Source: Jannaschia sp. M317 (GTDB lineage Bacteria; Pseudomonadota; Alphaproteobacteria; Rhodobacterales; Rhodobacteraceae). From it: 64,000 nt of DNA. This document shows positions 10,201-21,028 of the stretch, piece after piece; position 1 is the first letter of the stretch, and every line of letters starts with the position of its first letter. The stretch spans positions 1,207,001 to 1,271,000 of the forward strand of contig NZ_CP081155.1 of assembly GCF_025141175.1 (NCBI RefSeq), read 5' to 3'. Made by a program: the position numbers and the translations under genes. The notes beneath the pieces are model-generated. The model did no database searches. It was not told the origin of the DNA and saw only the letters and a program-made list of their open reading frames with translations.

Positions 10201-10280
10201 GCGACTGGAACTTCGGTCCGGCCCGCGCTATCTGCCGAAAGGTCCGGGATGACCCGGCGCAACCCACCGGAGAGCATCGC

Positions 10281-10976
10281 ATGGGCGTCAGCCTCAAAGA
10301 CACCGTCATCAAGCCGATTCACAGCGAAGGCCCGAAGTTCATCGGCATCTTCGCCATCGTTTCGCTGATCCTGTTCATGCTGTGGGAACCGCTGGGCGTG
10401 ATCGGTCTGGGCCTGACGATCTGGTGCTATTACTTCTTTCGTGATCCGGTGCGGACGGTCCCGATGGGGCCGAACCTGGTCGTTTCTCCGGCTGACGGCC
10501 TTGTGTCGCTGATCGAGCCCGCGGTTCCCCCGGCGGAACTGGGTCTGGGCGATGCGCCCCTGATGCGGGTGTCGGTTTTCATGTCGGTGTTCAACTGCCA
10601 CGTGAACCGCGCGCCGGTCGCGGGCGAGGTCACGGTCATCGGCTACCGGCCGGGCAAGTTTCTGTCGGCGGAACTCGACAAGGCGTCCGAAGAAAACGAG
10701 CGCAACGGCCTGGTCCTGACCATGGACGATGGCACCAAGATCGGCGTCGTGCAGATCGCGGGCCTGGTGGCGCGACGTATCCTGTGCGAGGTGACCGAGG
10801 GCGCACAGCTGGGCCGTGGTGACCGGTTCGGGATCATCCGCTTCGGCTCTCGCCTTGATGTGTACCTGCCCGAGGGCACCGCCCCCAAGGTGTCGGTCGG
10901 TCAGACCATGATCTCCGGCGAGACGGTGCTGGCGGTGCTGGACGATCCGACCCCCGCCATCGCGCGCGAGGTCTGA
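10281..10976 (+). CDS. psd: Phosphatidylserine decarboxylase proenzyme
   Basis: 231 residues, the short alphaproteobacterial type. It decarboxylates phosphatidylserine to phosphatidylethanolamine at the inner membrane. The proenzyme self-cleaves at a Gly-Ser pair to give a pyruvoyl group; here this is the FGS of [13 protein letters not shown] near residue 198. The N-terminus has two hydrophobic stretches. The histidine-containing [13 protein letters not shown] segment is the family's conserved active-site region. pssA follows after 1 bp, so the two consecutive steps form one operon. Confidence 0.95.
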   Translation: MGVSLKDTVIKPIHSEGPKFIGIFAIVSLILFMLWEPLGVIGLGLTIWCYYFFRDPVRTVPMGPNLVVSPADGLVSLIEPAVPPAELGLGDAPLMRVSVFMSVFNCHVNRAPVAGEVTVIGYRPGKFLSAELDKASEENERNGLVLTMDDGTKIGVVQIAGLVARRILCEVTEGAQLGRGDRFGIIRFGSRLDVYLPEGTAPKVSVGQTMISGETVLAVLDDPTPAIAREV

Positions 10977-10977
10977 C

Positions 10978-11715
10978 ATGGGCCGCAGGGATCGCGACAA
11001 GCCGCTGCCGGTAGTCTTGCTGCTGCCGAACCTGGTCACGATCCTTGGCCTCTGCTTCGGCCTCACCTCGATCCGCTTTGCCTTTGAGGACCGGTTCGAA
11101 CTGGCGGCAGGCCTTTTGATCCTGGCGGCGCTGGTCGACGGCATGGACGGGTTGCTGGCGCGGCGCCTGAACGCGGCCTCGCCGTTCGGGGCGGAACTCG
11201 ACTCGCTGTCGGACTTCGTCTGCTTTGGTGTGGCCCCGGCGATGATGGTCTACCACTTCGGGCTGGAGGGCATGGGCGGCATGGGCTGGATCGCCGCCCT
11301 GACGTTTGCCATCTGCTGCTGCCTGCGGCTGGCGCGGTTCAACGTGGCCGCCAAAGATGAAACCAACGACAGCGGCTCCTTCACCGGGGTGCCTGCCCCG
11401 GCGGGGGCGATGCTGGGCCTGTTTCCGGTCACGCTGCATCTGGCTGAATTTGTCGACCTGCGCGACTATCAGTGGGTCATCGGGCTTTGGATGCTGGCGG
11501 TTGGCGGGCTGATGATCGCGCGGTTCCCGACGATATCGCTCAAGTCGATGAAGATCAGCCGCGACAATGCCGTCTATGTGCTGCTGGCGGCGGCCGTGGT
11601 CATCGGCCTGATGCTGACCCGGATCTGGGTATTCCACGTGGGCGCGACGTTGCTTTATCTGATGATACTGGTTTGGGGCCTGATCCAGCACCGCCGGGCC
11701 TGTGCCCAGGACTGA
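10978..11715 (+). CDS. pssA: CDP-diacylglycerol-serine O-phosphatidyltransferase
   Basis: 245 residues with about six to eight membrane spans. It condenses CDP-diacylglycerol with L-serine to phosphatidylserine, the substrate for Psd encoded just upstream. The CDP-alcohol phosphatidyltransferase signature DGx2ARx8Gx3Dx3D is complete, starting at DGLLARRLNAASPFGAELD in the first third of the protein. It ends 133 bp before the leader peptide of leuA, and no obvious terminator was seen in the gap. Confidence 0.95.
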   Translation: MGRRDRDKPLPVVLLLPNLVTILGLCFGLTSIRFAFEDRFELAAGLLILAALVDGMDGLLARRLNAASPFGAELDSLSDFVCFGVAPAMMVYHFGLEGMGGMGWIAALTFAICCCLRLARFNVAAKDETNDSGSFTGVPAPAGAMLGLFPVTLHLAEFVDLRDYQWVIGLWMLAVGGLMIARFPTISLKSMKISRDNAVYVLLAAAVVIGLMLTRIWVFHVGATLLYLMILVWGLIQHRRACAQD

Positions 11716-11848
11716 CGCCGTCCCGGTCCTGTTTCGTCGGGGTTACGCGCCCTCCTTCCTATGGCCGCAAATACGGCGGTGGCAGGCCCCCCTGCGATGG
11801 TGCAGATTTCCTCTTCCATCCCCGGCAGATTTCCGTATCTTCCGGCTC

Positions 11849-11893
11849 ATGACGCAGACCCTGATCCTGGACCTTCTTCTTATCCGCTCCTGA
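11849..11893 (+). CDS. Leucine-rich leader peptide of leuA (attenuator)
   Basis: A 14-codon frame, MTQTLILDLLLIRS followed by TGA, ends 73 bp before leuA. Five of the 14 residues are leucine and two isoleucine, as in leu-operon leader peptides whose translation rate reports leucyl-tRNA charging. The TGA stop lies within the first arm of the hairpin annotated next, the coupling expected of attenuation. The upstream ribosome-binding site is weak. The same frame is open further upstream, but only this ATG gives a leader-like peptide. Confidence 0.65.
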   Translation: MTQTLILDLLLIRS

Positions 11894-11934
11894 GCGTGCC
11901 ATCCGGCGCGACCGCTCGGGAGAGGTGCAGCGCC
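11887..11934 (+). promoter_or_regulatory. Candidate attenuation hairpins before leuA
   Basis: CTCCTGAGCG (11887-11896) can pair over ten positions, one a wobble, with CGCTCGGGAG (11913-11922). A competing stem pairs GGCGC (11905-11909) with GCGCC (11930-11934); the two cannot form fully together. The first arm contains the leader peptide stop codon, so ribosome position should choose between them. No T-run follows either stem, so this may act on translation or through a non-canonical terminator. The pairings are read directly; regulation is inferred. Confidence 0.5.
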
Positions 11935-11966
11935 GAAGAAGACACCCACCAGATCAGGACAGAGCC

Positions 11967-13529
11967 ATGACTTCAGACAGCAACCGCGTCGTTATTTTCG
12001 ACACCACCCTGCGTGACGGCGAACAATCGCCCGGCGCCACGATGACCCATGCCGAAAAGCTGGAGATCGCCTCCATGCTCGACGACATGGGCGTCGATAT
12101 CATCGAGGCCGGGTTTCCCATCGCCTCGGAAGGCGATTTTGCCGCCGTTTCCGAAATCGCGAAGAACGCGCGAGGCGCCACGATCTGCGGATTGGCGCGG
12201 GCGAACTTCAAGGATATCGACCGCTGCTGGGAGGCGGTGAAGCATGCGAAATCCCCGCGTATCCACACCTTCATCGGCACCTCGCCGCTGCACCGCGCCA
12301 TCCCGAACCTGACCCGTGACGAGATGGCCGACCGGATCCACGACACGGTCACCCATGCGCGCAACCTCTGCGACAATGTGCAGTGGTCGCCGATGGATGC
12401 GACCCGGACGGAGTGGGACTATCTGGCGCGCACGGTCGAGATCGCGATCAAGGCCGGGGCCACGACGATCAACATCCCCGACACCGTGGGCTACACCGCG
12501 CCCAACGAGAGCGCGGAGCTGATCCGGCGCCTGATCGCCGAGGTTCCCGGTGCCACCGATGTCATCTTTGCCACCCATTGTCACAACGATCTGGGCATGG
12601 CGACGGCGAACTCGCTCGCCGCGGTCGAGGGCGGCGCGCGGCAGATTGAATGCACCATCAACGGTCTGGGCGAACGCGCCGGCAATACCGCTCTGGAAGA
12701 GGTGGTGATGGCGCTCAAGGTGCGCCATGACATCATGCCTTTCACCACCGGCATCGACACCACGAAGCTGATGGCGATTTCGCGCCGGGTCAGTGCCGTG
12801 TCGGGCTTTGCGGTTCAGCCCAACAAGGCCATCGTCGGCAAGAACGCCTTCGCCCACGAGAGCGGGATTCACCAGGACGGCATGCTCAAGAACGCCGAGA
12901 CCTTCGAGATCATGCGCCCCGAAGATGTCGGCCTGACCGAGACCTCGCTGGTCATGGGCAAGCATTCGGGCCGCGCGGCGCTGCGGTCCAAGCTGGCGGA
13001 ACTGGGCTATGACGTGGAGGGCAATCAGCTCGCCGACGTCTTCGTGCGGTTCAAGGCCCTGGCGGACCGCAAGAAAGAGGTGTTCGACGACGACCTGATC
13101 GCGCTGATGCAGGATGAGGAACGGTCTGGCGAAGACCGCATCAAGGTCGGCACGCTGCGTGTTGTCTGCGGCACCGAAGGCCAAGCGGAAGCGGCGCTGA
13201 CGCTGATGATCGACGGCGAGTCCGTGTCGTCGGACGCCGTCGGCGATGGTCCTGTGGACGCGGCCTTCAACGCCGTGAAGGACCTGGTCGCGCACCAGGC
13301 ACGCCTGCAGCTTTATCAGGTGTCGGCAGTGACCGAGGGCACCGACGCCCAGGCCACCGTGACCGTGCGGATGGAAGAGGACGGGCGCATCGTATCGGGG
13401 CAATCCGCCGACACCGACACGGTCGTGGCCAGCGTGCGGGCCTATGTCAACGCGCTCAACCGGCTGCTGATGCGCCGCGAGAAGGCGGGCAAGGACGCGC
13501 GCGAAATCTCCTACAAGGACGTCAGCTAA
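11967..13529 (+). CDS. leuA: 2-isopropylmalate synthase
   Basis: 520 residues. It condenses acetyl-CoA with 2-ketoisovalerate, the first step committed to leucine. The N-terminal DRE-TIM barrel shows FDTTLRDGEQSPGATM, the metal-binding THCHNDLGMATAN and the conserved NGLGERAGN. The C-terminal ~130 residues form the LeuA allosteric (leucine-binding) domain, so feedback inhibition is expected in addition to the attenuator upstream. The ATG at 11967 gives the conserved MTSDSNRVVIFDTTLRDG start. leuB and leuCD are not in the window. Confidence 0.95.
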   Translation: MTSDSNRVVIFDTTLRDGEQSPGATMTHAEKLEIASMLDDMGVDIIEAGFPIASEGDFAAVSEIAKNARGATICGLARANFKDIDRCWEAVKHAKSPRIHTFIGTSPLHRAIPNLTRDEMADRIHDTVTHARNLCDNVQWSPMDATRTEWDYLARTVEIAIKAGATTINIPDTVGYTAPNESAELIRRLIAEVPGATDVIFATHCHNDLGMATANSLAAVEGGARQIECTINGLGERAGNTALEEVVMALKVRHDIMPFTTGIDTTKLMAISRRVSAVSGFAVQPNKAIVGKNAFAHESGIHQDGMLKNAETFEIMRPEDVGLTETSLVMGKHSGRAALRSKLAELGYDVEGNQLADVFVRFKALADRKKEVFDDDLIALMQDEERSGEDRIKVGTLRVVCGTEGQAEAALTLMIDGESVSSDAVGDGPVDAAFNAVKDLVAHQARLQLYQVSAVTEGTDAQATVTVRMEEDGRIVSGQSADTDTVVASVRAYVNALNRLLMRREKAGKDAREISYKDVS

Positions 13530-13541
13530 GGGCGCAGACAG

Positions 13542-13563
13542 GGCGGCGTGAACCCCGCCCTAC
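13542..13563 (-). repeat. REP element, single (reverse orientation)
   Basis: A 22-bp sequence, the exact reverse complement of the copies at 13864-13885 and 21609-21630. Read on the minus strand it starts with GTAG and then a GGCGG...CCGCC hairpin. It lies 12 bp after the leuA stop codon and 36 bp before the RAYT gene, so it could also affect leuA mRNA ends. GTAG-headed hairpins are the known substrate type of RAYT transposases. Confidence 0.8.
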
Positions 13564-13598
13564 ACCTTACGTTAACCACTGGTGGGGCAGGCTGAGGC

Positions 13599-15367
<1,769 letters not shown>

Positions 15368-15412
15368 CGGACCCGCTGGACGCGGGGCCGCCATCGCATA
15401 GACTGAGACCCC

Positions 15413-16312
15413 ATGGCGCGTAACCCGTCCTCCGAGGAGATTTATCAACGGCCGCTCCGGCGGCTGGTGATCGTGATCCTCTGCGTGCTGTTGTTCGCGC
15501 TGGCGTTGCTGTGGCGGATCGACAACCCCCGTGCGGAGCGTATTCGGGCGGGGCTGGTCGACCGGGTCGTGCCCAGTTTCGAATGGGCGCTGGCCCCGGT
15601 GACCTGGGCGGGACGGCTGATCGAGGATTTCGAAGGCTACGCCCGCGTCTATGAACAAAACCAGGAACTGCGGCGCGAGTTGCAGCAGATGAAATCCTGG
15701 CGCGAGGCCGCAATCCAGCTGGAGCAGGAGAACGCGCGCCTGCTGGATCTCAACAAGGTGCGGCTGTCGCCGGACCTGACTTATGTCACGGGTGTGGTGC
15801 TGACCGACAGCGGGTCGCCGTTCCGGCGGTCGGTTCTGTTGAACATCGGGGCGCAGGACGGGATTCAGGACGGTTGGGCGGCGATGGACGGGCTGGGCCT
15901 GGTCGGGCGCATCGCGGGTGTGGGACAGCGGACGGCGCGGGTGATCCTGCTGACCGATGGCAACAGCCGCATTCCGGTGACCATCCAGCCCTCGGGCAAG
16001 CGGGCGATCCTGGCGGGCGACACCACCGCCACCCCGGCATTGGAATTCGTCGAAAACCCCGAAGATGTGCGCCCCGGCGACCGGATCGTCACCTCGGGCG
16101 ATGGCACGGTCTTCCCACCCGATCTGCTGGTGGGGCAGGTGGTGCGGTCTTCGGACGGGTTGCTGCGGGTGCGTTTGTCGGCAGACACCGCGCGGCTGGA
16201 ATTCTTGCGCGTCCTGCGCACGCGCGCGGCCCCGACCATCGATACCACCGGCGGGTTGATCACGCCGCCTGCCGGGCCGGTCCAGGGGCCGCCCCCGCCA
16301 GAGGGGGGCTGA
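15413..16312 (+). CDS. mreC: Rod shape-determining protein MreC
   Basis: 299 residues. It has an N-terminal membrane span (LVIVILCVLLFALALLW), then a coiled coil rich in Glu/Gln/Arg (about 75-115, ending QLEQENARLLDLNK), and the two periplasmic beta-barrel domains of MreC. MreC links the MreB filament to PBP2 and RodA. The C-terminal tail is proline-rich and disordered. It is separated from mreB by 45 bp and from mreD by 3 bp. Confidence 0.93.
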   Translation: MARNPSSEEIYQRPLRRLVIVILCVLLFALALLWRIDNPRAERIRAGLVDRVVPSFEWALAPVTWAGRLIEDFEGYARVYEQNQELRRELQQMKSWREAAIQLEQENARLLDLNKVRLSPDLTYVTGVVLTDSGSPFRRSVLLNIGAQDGIQDGWAAMDGLGLVGRIAGVGQRTARVILLTDGNSRIPVTIQPSGKRAILAGDTTATPALEFVENPEDVRPGDRIVTSGDGTVFPPDLLVGQVVRSSDGLLRVRLSADTARLEFLRVLRTRAAPTIDTTGGLITPPAGPVQGPPPPEGG

Positions 16313-16315
16313 CAC

Positions 16316-16843
16316 ATGGCGCAGCGCAACGTCTGGGGCTATCGCGCGGTGTTCGCGCTGCTGTCGTTTGTGATCCTGTTTTTCGCGCTGCTGCCGTTTG
16401 GCCGTTCGGACGGCGGGGTGCCGGGGCCGGACCTGATGCTGTGCCTGGCCTGTGCCTGGATCTTGCGACGCCCGGACTATGCGCCGATCTGGCTGTTGGT
16501 GCCGCTGGTGTTGCTGGACGATGCGCTGCTGATGCGGCCCTTGGGGGTCTGGACGATGGTCGTGATGTTGGCCACCGAATACCTGCGCCGGCGCGTCGAT
16601 CATACCGAGGCGCAGACGTTTTCCTCGGAAATCCTGATTGTCTCGGGCCTGATCGCGGGAACGTTCGTGGCCAATCACCTGGTGATGTTGCTGCTTCTTG
16701 CTCAAACACCGCCGCTGATCGGTCAGGCCTTGCACGCGCTGGTCACGATTGTTTTTTACCCGCTGACGGCCATATTCTCACAATTGATCGGCGTGCGCAG
16801 GTTGGCTCCGGGTGAGCTGGACAGTCTGGGCACGCGCGCCTGA
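16316..16843 (+). CDS. mreD: Rod shape-determining protein MreD
   Basis: 175 residues, almost entirely hydrophobic with about five membrane spans, as usual for MreD. It is poorly conserved in sequence; identity rests on its size, hydrophobicity and place between mreC and mrdA. It is part of the elongasome membrane complex. The start codon follows the mreC stop by 3 bp, so translation is probably coupled. Confidence 0.9.
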   Translation: MAQRNVWGYRAVFALLSFVILFFALLPFGRSDGGVPGPDLMLCLACAWILRRPDYAPIWLLVPLVLLDDALLMRPLGVWTMVVMLATEYLRRRVDHTEAQTFSSEILIVSGLIAGTFVANHLVMLLLLAQTPPLIGQALHALVTIVFYPLTAIFSQLIGVRRLAPGELDSLGTRA

Positions 16844-16879
16844 CATCCGGCGGGCCTGCAAGCCGCCGCATGGGAGACG

Positions 16880-18823
16880 ATGATGAAACGCAATCCACAG
16901 GAATTGTCCCTGTCGTCCAAACGGATCACCCGCCGCGCCCTGGTTCTGGGCGGGGCGCAGGTGGCGTTCGGGGGGCTGTTGGTGGCGCGGATGAATCATC
17001 TGCAGGTCGATCAGGCGGACAAGTTCCTGCTGCTGGCCGAAGAGAACCGCATCAAGGTCCGCCTGCTGGCACCGGCGCGGGGCAATATCTTCGACCGCAA
17101 TGGCCTGATGCTGGCGGGCAACGAACAGATTTATCGCGTGTCGATGATCCGCGAAGACGCCGATGATGTCGATCAGGTCATCGCCAACCTGCGCGGCCTT
17201 GTCCGCCTGGACGAAGAAACGTTGCAGCGCGCGCTGCGCGAAATGGACCGGCGCCCGCACCAGGCCGTCACCCTGGCCGACCGTCTGACCTGGGAGGAGC
17301 TGTCGACCATCGCCGTCAACGTGCCTGCCCTACCGGGTGTCACCCCCGAAGTCGGGCTCAGCCGGGTCTATCCGCTGACCGCCGATTATGCCCATGTCAT
17401 CGGCTACGTCGGTCGCGTGTCCGAACGGGACCTGGAGAACGAGGAAGACCAGGACCCGCTGTTGCAGACGCCGCAATTCCAGATCGGCAAGATCGGCGCG
17501 GAGCGGCGGCTGGAAAGCGTGCTGCGTGGCAAGGCCGGGTCGCGGCGGGTCGAACAGAATGCCGCGGGGCGCATCATGCGCGAGCTGGGGCGCACGCCGG
17601 GCGAATCCGGGCGCGATGTGCAGTTGACCATCGACGCGGGGCTACAGAACTTCACGCAGGCCCGACTGGGCACCGAAAGCGCCAGCGCCGTCGTCATGGA
17701 TGTGCGCAACGGGGACGTGGTGGCCGCCGTGTCCTCGCCCAGCTTCGATCCGAACCTGTTCGTGTCCGGTATCTCGGTCCCGGATTACGCGGGGCTGCGC
17801 GACAACGATCACCGTCCGCTGCACAACAAGATCGTGCAGGGGCTTTATCCACCCGGCTCCACCTTCAAGATGGTGACCCTGCTGGCGGCGATGGAGGCGG
17901 GCCTCGTTTCCCCCGGAGAGACGGTCTATTGCCCCGGCCACGCCGATGTGTCGAACCGCCGGTTCCACTGCTGGAAACGGGGCGGTCACGGGGCGGTGGA
18001 CGCGGCCAAGTCGCTGCGCGAAAGCTGCGACGTCTATTACTACGACATGGCACAGCGCGCGGGGATTGATCGCATTTCCGCCATGGCCCGAAAGCTGGGC
18101 CTTGGGGTTGCCCACGACCTGGAGATGACCTCCGTTTCGGATGGCCTGATCCCCACACGCGAATGGAAGCGGGATCGCCGCGGAGAGGATTGGGTCGTCG
18201 GCGACAGCCTGAACGTCTCGATCGGGCAGGGCTTCGTTCTTGCGTCGCCGATGCAATTGGCGGTGATGACGGCGCGGCTGGCCTCCGGGTTGGAGGTGTC
18301 GCCCCGCCTGGTGCGGTCGGTTGGCGGCGTGGCGCGTCCGTCTGGCGTCAAAGGTCCGCTGCAGATTCAGCGCAGCCTGCTCGATCGGGCACGGGACGGC
18401 ATGTACGAGGTCGTCAATGCCCGTGGCGGCACCGCCGGTCGGTCCCGGTTCGATCTGGACGGGATCAAATGGGCGGGCAAGACCGGCACCAGCCAGGTCC
18501 GCAACATCACCGCCGCCGAACGGGCGCGTGGCGTGTTCCGCAACGAGGATCTGCCCTGGAACCGGCGCGACCATGCGCTGTTCGTCGGATATGCCCCCTA
18601 CGATGATCCAAAATACGCCATTTCCGTCGTTGTGGAACATGGCGGTGGCGGATCGACGGCGGCCGCGCCGGTGGCACGCGACATCATGCTTTACGCCTTG
18701 CACGGGGGCGTCCCCCCGCTGGCGGCCTATCCCTCCAATCAGCGCAACCAGATGGAGGAGCTGCTGTCGAACCTGCCGCTTAGCGACCTGCCCGCGCGGC
18801 GCACGGATACCAGCCAGGCGTGA
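16880..18823 (+). CDS. mrdA: Penicillin-binding protein 2 (elongasome D,D-transpeptidase)
   Basis: 647 residues. An N-terminal membrane anchor is followed by the pedestal domain (PARGNIFDRNGLMLAGN near residue 70) and the transpeptidase domain. The catalytic serine is Ser327 in PPGSTFKMVTL (SxxK), and the KTG box is in WAGKTGTSQVRN. It cross-links peptidoglycan during side-wall growth together with RodA. Two consecutive ATGs (16880, 16883) could serve as start. The coding end overlaps rodA by 4 bp (GTGA). Confidence 0.96.
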   Translation: MMKRNPQELSLSSKRITRRALVLGGAQVAFGGLLVARMNHLQVDQADKFLLLAEENRIKVRLLAPARGNIFDRNGLMLAGNEQIYRVSMIREDADDVDQVIANLRGLVRLDEETLQRALREMDRRPHQAVTLADRLTWEELSTIAVNVPALPGVTPEVGLSRVYPLTADYAHVIGYVGRVSERDLENEEDQDPLLQTPQFQIGKIGAERRLESVLRGKAGSRRVEQNAAGRIMRELGRTPGESGRDVQLTIDAGLQNFTQARLGTESASAVVMDVRNGDVVAAVSSPSFDPNLFVSGISVPDYAGLRDNDHRPLHNKIVQGLYPPGSTFKMVTLLAAMEAGLVSPGETVYCPGHADVSNRRFHCWKRGGHGAVDAAKSLRESCDVYYYDMAQRAGIDRISAMARKLGLGVAHDLEMTSVSDGLIPTREWKRDRRGEDWVVGDSLNVSIGQGFVLASPMQLAVMTARLASGLEVSPRLVRSVGGVARPSGVKGPLQIQRSLLDRARDGMYEVVNARGGTAGRSRFDLDGIKWAGKTGTSQVRNITAAERARGVFRNEDLPWNRRDHALFVGYAPYDDPKYAISVVVEHGGGGSTAAAPVARDIMLYALHGGVPPLAAYPSNQRNQMEELLSNLPLSDLPARRTDTSQA

Positions 18824-19986
18824 GCTATCTCGAATATAACGTCGCCCGCGTTCCGCAGGGCCTGCAAAAGGTGCTGGCGCTCAATTGGGCGCTGATCCTG
18901 CTGATCTGTGCCGTGGCCTCGATCGGATTCATCGTGCTCTATTCCGTCGCCGGGGGGGACTGGCGCTGGGCGGAGCCGCAGATCGAGCGGTTCATCCTGG
19001 GGCTGTCGGTGATGTTCGTGGCTGCGATGATTCCGATCTGGTTCTGGCGTAACGTCTCGGCGCTGGCCTATGCGGTGACGCTGGTCATGCTGGTGGCGGT
19101 CGAGGTGGTCGGCGTCACGGGCGGGGGCGCGCAGCGCTGGATCGACCTGGGGTTCATGCGTCTTCAACCGTCAGAGCTGATGAAAGTCGCGCTGGTGATG
19201 ATGCTGGCGGCCTATTACGACTGGCTGCCGCCCAGTAAGGTCAGCCGCCCGCAATGGGTCATCGTGCCGGTGGTGATCATCATCGTGCCGGTGTTCCTGG
19301 TTCTCAAGCAGCCGGACCTCGGCACCTCCATCCTGTTGATCACCGGCGGGGGCGCGGTGATGTTCCTGGCGGGTGTGCACTGGGCGTATTTTGCCACTGT
19401 GGTCGCGGCGGGCGTTGGCCTTGTGACGGCTGTGCTGAAGTCGCGGGGCACCGACTGGCAGATCATCAAGGATTATCAGTACCGCCGCATCGATACCTTC
19501 CTCGACCCCGAAAGCGACCCCTTGGGGGCGGGCTATCACATCACCCAATCCAAGATCGCCCTGGGATCAGGGGGATGGACCGGCAAGGGGTTCATGCAGG
19601 GCACGCAGGCGCGCCTGAACTTTCTGCCGGAAAAGCACACCGATTTCATCTTCACCACACTGGCCGAAGAATGGGGCTTTATCGGCGGGCTCAGCCTGTT
19701 GCTGCTGTACCTGCTGATCATCGGATTCTGCATCACCTCGGCCCTGCGCAACAAGGACCGGTACTCGTCGCTTGTGATCCTGGGCGTTGCGGTCGCGTTC
19801 TTCCTGTTCTTTGCGGTCAACATGTCGATGGTGATGGGGCTGGCCCCGGTCGTGGGCGTGCCCTTGCCGCTGGTCAGCTACGGCGGCTCGGCGATGCTGG
19901 TGTTGATGCTGGCCTTCGGGATCGTACAGTCGGCCCACGTGCACCGGCCCCGCGCCGCCGGAGAGGGTCGCCTGCTGCGACGCTGA
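18820..19986 (+). CDS. rodA: Rod shape-determining protein RodA (SEDS glycosyltransferase)
   Basis: 388 residues and ten or so membrane spans. RodA is the SEDS-family peptidoglycan polymerase that works with PBP2. Characteristic segments are FMRLQPSELMKVALVMMLA, KQPDLGTSILLITGGG and the C-terminal VGVPLPLVSYGGSAML. It starts at GTG within the mrdA stop region (4-bp overlap), indicating translational coupling. Last gene of the cluster. Confidence 0.96.
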   Translation: MSYLEYNVARVPQGLQKVLALNWALILLICAVASIGFIVLYSVAGGDWRWAEPQIERFILGLSVMFVAAMIPIWFWRNVSALAYAVTLVMLVAVEVVGVTGGGAQRWIDLGFMRLQPSELMKVALVMMLAAYYDWLPPSKVSRPQWVIVPVVIIIVPVFLVLKQPDLGTSILLITGGGAVMFLAGVHWAYFATVVAAGVGLVTAVLKSRGTDWQIIKDYQYRRIDTFLDPESDPLGAGYHITQSKIALGSGGWTGKGFMQGTQARLNFLPEKHTDFIFTTLAEEWGFIGGLSLLLLYLLIIGFCITSALRNKDRYSSLVILGVAVAFFLFFAVNMSMVMGLAPVVGVPLPLVSYGGSAMLVLMLAFGIVQSAHVHRPRAAGEGRLLRR

Positions 19987-20110
19987 CCGGTTTCTTGCGG
20001 CGGCAATCGCCCTAGGGCCTGCGAACCATCGCTGTGCGGGTATGAGCCTGTCGCCGTGGTTCTTGCGACTTATCTTCGGGGCAACGCAACGCGATCGAAA
20101 GGATCCCCTG

Positions 20111-21028
20111 ATGTCCGACAAACACATCGCCGGCCTGCACCACGTCACTGCCATTTCCGGACCGCCGCAGGCCAACGTCGATTTCTTTACCAAGCTGCTG
20201 GATCAGCGCCTGGTGAAGAAGACCGTCAATTTCGATGATCCCGGCACCTATCATTTGTACTACGGCAACCAGACTGCTGACCCCGGTACGATCCTGACGT
20301 TCTTCCCCTTTGTGGGCGCGCGCCCCGGGCGGCCCGGTCCCGGCATGGCGTCGGCCTATGGCTATTCGGTCGGCGCGGAGGTTTTCGAGCATTGGACGAC
20401 CGAGGTCCGCCAACGCGGGGCGCAGGTCTCCTCTCCCGAAGAGCGGTTCGGTCAGTCTGTTGTCACCGTCACCGACCCCGATGGCGCGGCGGTAGAGCTG
20501 ATTGCAGAACCGGGCGACCACGCCCCGGTTGACGGCGGCTTTCATTCCACGACGCTCTGGCTGGACGATCTGGCCCCGACGCAGCGGTTGCTGGTCGACC
20601 ACATGGGCTATGTCGAGGCGGGCCATGAGGCGACAGACGGGGTCGAGCGACTGCGCCTGCAGGCCCCCGGTGACGCGCGGGGCACCGTCGTCGATCTGTT
20701 CCGCCGTGAGGGGGCCGCGCCGGGCGTGTCCGGCACCGGCACCATCCACCACATCGCATTCCGCGCCCGCGACGATGCCGATCAACTGGATTGGCGGGAC
20801 CGGATGCTGGCCGCAGGCATGCAAGTCACGCCGGTCATCGACAGGCAGTATTTCAACGCGATCTACTTTCGCGAACCGGGCGGCGTCCTGTTCGAGATCG
20901 CGACCGATCCGCCGGGGTTCACCCGCGACGAGCCGCTCGAAAGCCTGGGTGAGGCGCTGAAGCTGCCCGACAAGTATGAGCCGCTGCGCGACCGGATCGA
21001 GGCGGCGCTGCCCCGGATCGAACGTTGA
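20111..21028 (+). CDS. Ring-cleaving dioxygenase-like VOC protein (MhqO type)
   Basis: 305 residues with two vicinal-oxygen-chelate (glyoxalase/bleomycin-resistance) modules. The N-terminal IAGLHHVTAISG and the mid-protein TIHHIAFRARDDA carry probable iron-ligand histidines, and the last ligand is probably the Glu in REPGGVLFEIATD. It resembles Bacillus MhqO, a hydroquinone-specific extradiol dioxygenase. The next gene is an MhqD-like hydrolase overlapping by 4 bp, the same pairing as in quinone-resistance loci, so a role in quinone or electrophile detoxification is inferred. The ATG at 20111 is preceded by AAAGGA. Confidence 0.8.
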   Translation: MSDKHIAGLHHVTAISGPPQANVDFFTKLLDQRLVKKTVNFDDPGTYHLYYGNQTADPGTILTFFPFVGARPGRPGPGMASAYGYSVGAEVFEHWTTEVRQRGAQVSSPEERFGQSVVTVTDPDGAAVELIAEPGDHAPVDGGFHSTTLWLDDLAPTQRLLVDHMGYVEAGHEATDGVERLRLQAPGDARGTVVDLFRREGAAPGVSGTGTIHHIAFRARDDADQLDWRDRMLAAGMQVTPVIDRQYFNAIYFREPGGVLFEIATDPPGFTRDEPLESLGEALKLPDKYEPLRDRIEAALPRIER

